Source: CAZKTF01 sp964555565
GTDB lineage: Bacteria > Planctomycetota > JAJSAM01 > JAKLKS01
DNA: 13,609 nucleotides
Direction: 5' to 3'
NCBI GenBank assembly: GCA_964555565.1
Contig: CAZKTF010000091.1
Coordinates: 1 to 13,609 of the forward strand
Of the stretch, positions 12,470 to 13,609 are shown one piece after another. Below the pieces are notes generated by a model, which ran no database searches, was not told the DNA's origin, and saw nothing but the letters and a program-made list of their open reading frames with translations. Within the stretch, counting starts at the first letter, position 1. Each line of letters starts with the position of its first letter. The translations under genes were made by a program, and so were the position numbers.

Positions 12470-13609
12470 CGACTGCCCGCGTCGCCCGCCGCGGCCGGCC
12501 CCAGAAGCCCCCTCCTCCGGCAGACCTCCAGGGCCGCCGCGCGCAGCTCCTCCGGGGGCACCCGGTCGAGGGCGCGGACGAGGTTCGCCCCCTCGGGGAT
12601 GCCCGCGAGGTCCGCGCGCCGCTCCCGCAGCACGGCCGCCAGGTCCGCCAGCGCGTCGAAGTACCCGCGGCTGTGGGGCGGGCTCGCCTCGCGGGACGGG
12701 AGGAAGGACGCCAGCGTGGCGAGCGCGGCCCGCGGCTCCCGCGCCGCGGCCAGGGCCACGATCTGGGCGTCCCCCTCGAGGAGGGCGGCCACCCCCTCCC
12801 CCGAGAGCCTCCCCCGGAGGAGGAGCACGAGCGCCCGCCCGGGGTGCGCCGTGACGGGGAGGTAGCGGGCCGCGTCCGCCGCGTGGGCGTGCTCGTGGGC
12901 CAGGGCGGCGTCGAGGAAGTCCGCGAGCGCCTCCCGCGGGTCGGCCCATCGATCCATGCGCGCGGCGACGCGCTCAGGGAGGCGGCCCGGGAAGCGGAGG
13001 TCGTCCTTCCCCGTGCCCGGGGCGTCCCCCACCGCGAGGAGGAGGTCCCGGAGCGGCCCCGCCCGCGCGGCCCGCGAGGCGGACCCGCTCCAGAGGGCGA
13101 CCCCCTCGAGGTCGAGGAAGACCAGGTCCCCCATCGTGGTCCCGCCGAGCACGCCGCCCCGCGCTTCGCGGAGCGAGGGGACGAGCAGGCCCTCGCCCAC
13201 CACCGTGGTCGCGCGGAACCTCCGCCCGAGGAGGGTCTCCTCGTGGTCGCGCCGGAGCGCGACGACGCGGAGGAGGCGCGCCTCCGCGTGGCCGCCCCGG
13301 GGCGCCCCGACGACGAGGGCGAGCCCGTGGTCGCGGAACCACTCCCCGCACGCCCCCTCCGCCCGCACGGTCTCGGCCAGCGAGCCGAGGAAGGCGAAGG
13401 AGCGGCGCGCGATCCCCTCCGTGACGTCGAGCCCCAGCCGCCTCCGCGCGATCGCGCCGAGGCCCGCGAGCGCCCCGTCCACGCCGGGGCCGGCGTCCCC
13501 CTCCTCGTAGGTCCGGTAGAGGGCCCTCCAGTGGGCCCGGAGGTCGGCCAGGAAGAGAAGGACGCGGGCGGCCTCCGCCGCCTCGGCGGCGGCCGCCGCG
13601 TCCCCCGGG
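12466..13609 (-). CDS. Probable HExxH zinc metallopeptidase, 5' end missing
   Basis: About 380 codons are visible. The frame stays open to the right window edge with sensible coding sequence (a helix rich in Ala/Glu, then L-L-F-L-A-D-L-R-A-H-W), so the GTG at 13482 is probably internal and the true start lies outside. The zinc-binding helix reads A-L-A-H-E-H-A-H-A-A-D at about 12880-12905, containing H-E-H-A-H. Some 36 residues after the last histidine, L-L-E-G-D-A-Q supplies a glutamate in the E-G-x-A context that serves as the third ligand in many gluzincins. No named family is recognised. The part before the motif has beta-rich stretches (V-F-L-D-L-E-G-V-A-L-W). It converges on the M24 peptidase gene, overlapping by four bases. 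Confidence 0.7.
   Translation of the reverse strand, partial: PGDAAAAAEAAEAARVLLFLADLRAHWRALYRTYEEGDAGPGVDGALAGLGAIARRRLGLDVTEGIARRSFAFLGSLAETVRAEGACGEWFRDHGLALVVGAPRGGHAEARLLRVVALRRDHEETLLGRRFRATTVVGEGLLVPSLREARGGVLGGTTMGDLVFLDLEGVALWSGSASRAARAGPLRDLLLAVGDAPGTGKDDLRFPGRLPERVAARMDRWADPREALADFLDAALAHEHAHAADAARYLPVTAHPGRALVLLLRGRLSGEGVAALLEGDAQIVALAAAREPRAALATLASFLPSREASPPHSRGYFDALADLAAVLRERRADLAGIPEGANLVRALDRVPPEELRAAALEVCRRRGLLGPAAAGDAGSR

Noticed and set aside
10085..12949. 954-codon minus-strand open frame
   Set aside because: It is a GC-driven shadow of yraN, the EIIA gene and the M24 peptidase, which are clear on the plus strand. Its sequence is low-complexity.

Overview
The window is very GC-rich, with G or C at most third codon positions. 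It encodes a Gram-negative-type cell: signal peptides, a candidate lipoprotein and an Mla-type lipid transporter. The HEAT-repeat/von Willebrand A protein and the general gene style would suit Planctomycetota or a similar high-GC environmental lineage, but nothing here fixes the phylum. No rRNA, tRNA or CRISPR array was seen, and almost all the DNA is coding.

Left block (1-3479, minus strand): a four-gene run transcribed leftward. It holds a secreted HEAT/vWA protein, tryptophanyl-tRNA synthetase (trpS), a candidate lipoprotein and a zinc-ribbon protein cut by the window edge. The last three overlap at their stop/start codons.

Centre-left block (3606-7819, plus strand): the most interesting part. 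A secreted protein with about 16 copies of an aromatic 'L-W-P-L/F' repeat overlaps, as ATGA, the start of an Mla-type ABC transporter operon. The permease (mlaE), ATPase (mlaF) and MCE substrate-binding protein (mlaD) follow. The MlaD-like protein carries six repeats of exactly 34 residues after its MCE domain, arranged as a duplicated three-unit block. No MlaC or MlaB is present. I infer a trans-envelope lipid transport system in which the aromatic repeat protein may be the periplasmic or outer-membrane partner.

Middle non-coding region (7820-8169): a 266-bp MITE-like element with perfect 17-bp terminal inverted repeats, flanked by CTAG on both sides. The left CTAG contains the mlaD stop codon. 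Two REP-like hairpins follow, before the 3' end of riboflavin synthase (ribE, minus strand). A second non-coding stretch (8848-9066) holds copies of 'aaggggtcagac' around a perfect 26-bp palindrome, then a likely promoter.

Right block (9067-12469, plus strand): trmD, rplS, a YraN/UPF0102 protein, a PTS EIIA-type protein and a secreted M24 metallopeptidase, all overlapping or a few bases apart. A minus-strand gene for a probable HExxH metallopeptidase (12466 to beyond the window) converges on them and shares a CTAG stop.

Several genes that head transcription units have a TACRAT-like -10 box only 6-11 bases before the start codon and no usable Shine-Dalgarno sequence. This suggests leaderless transcripts, while inner genes use GGAGG or stop/start overlap.
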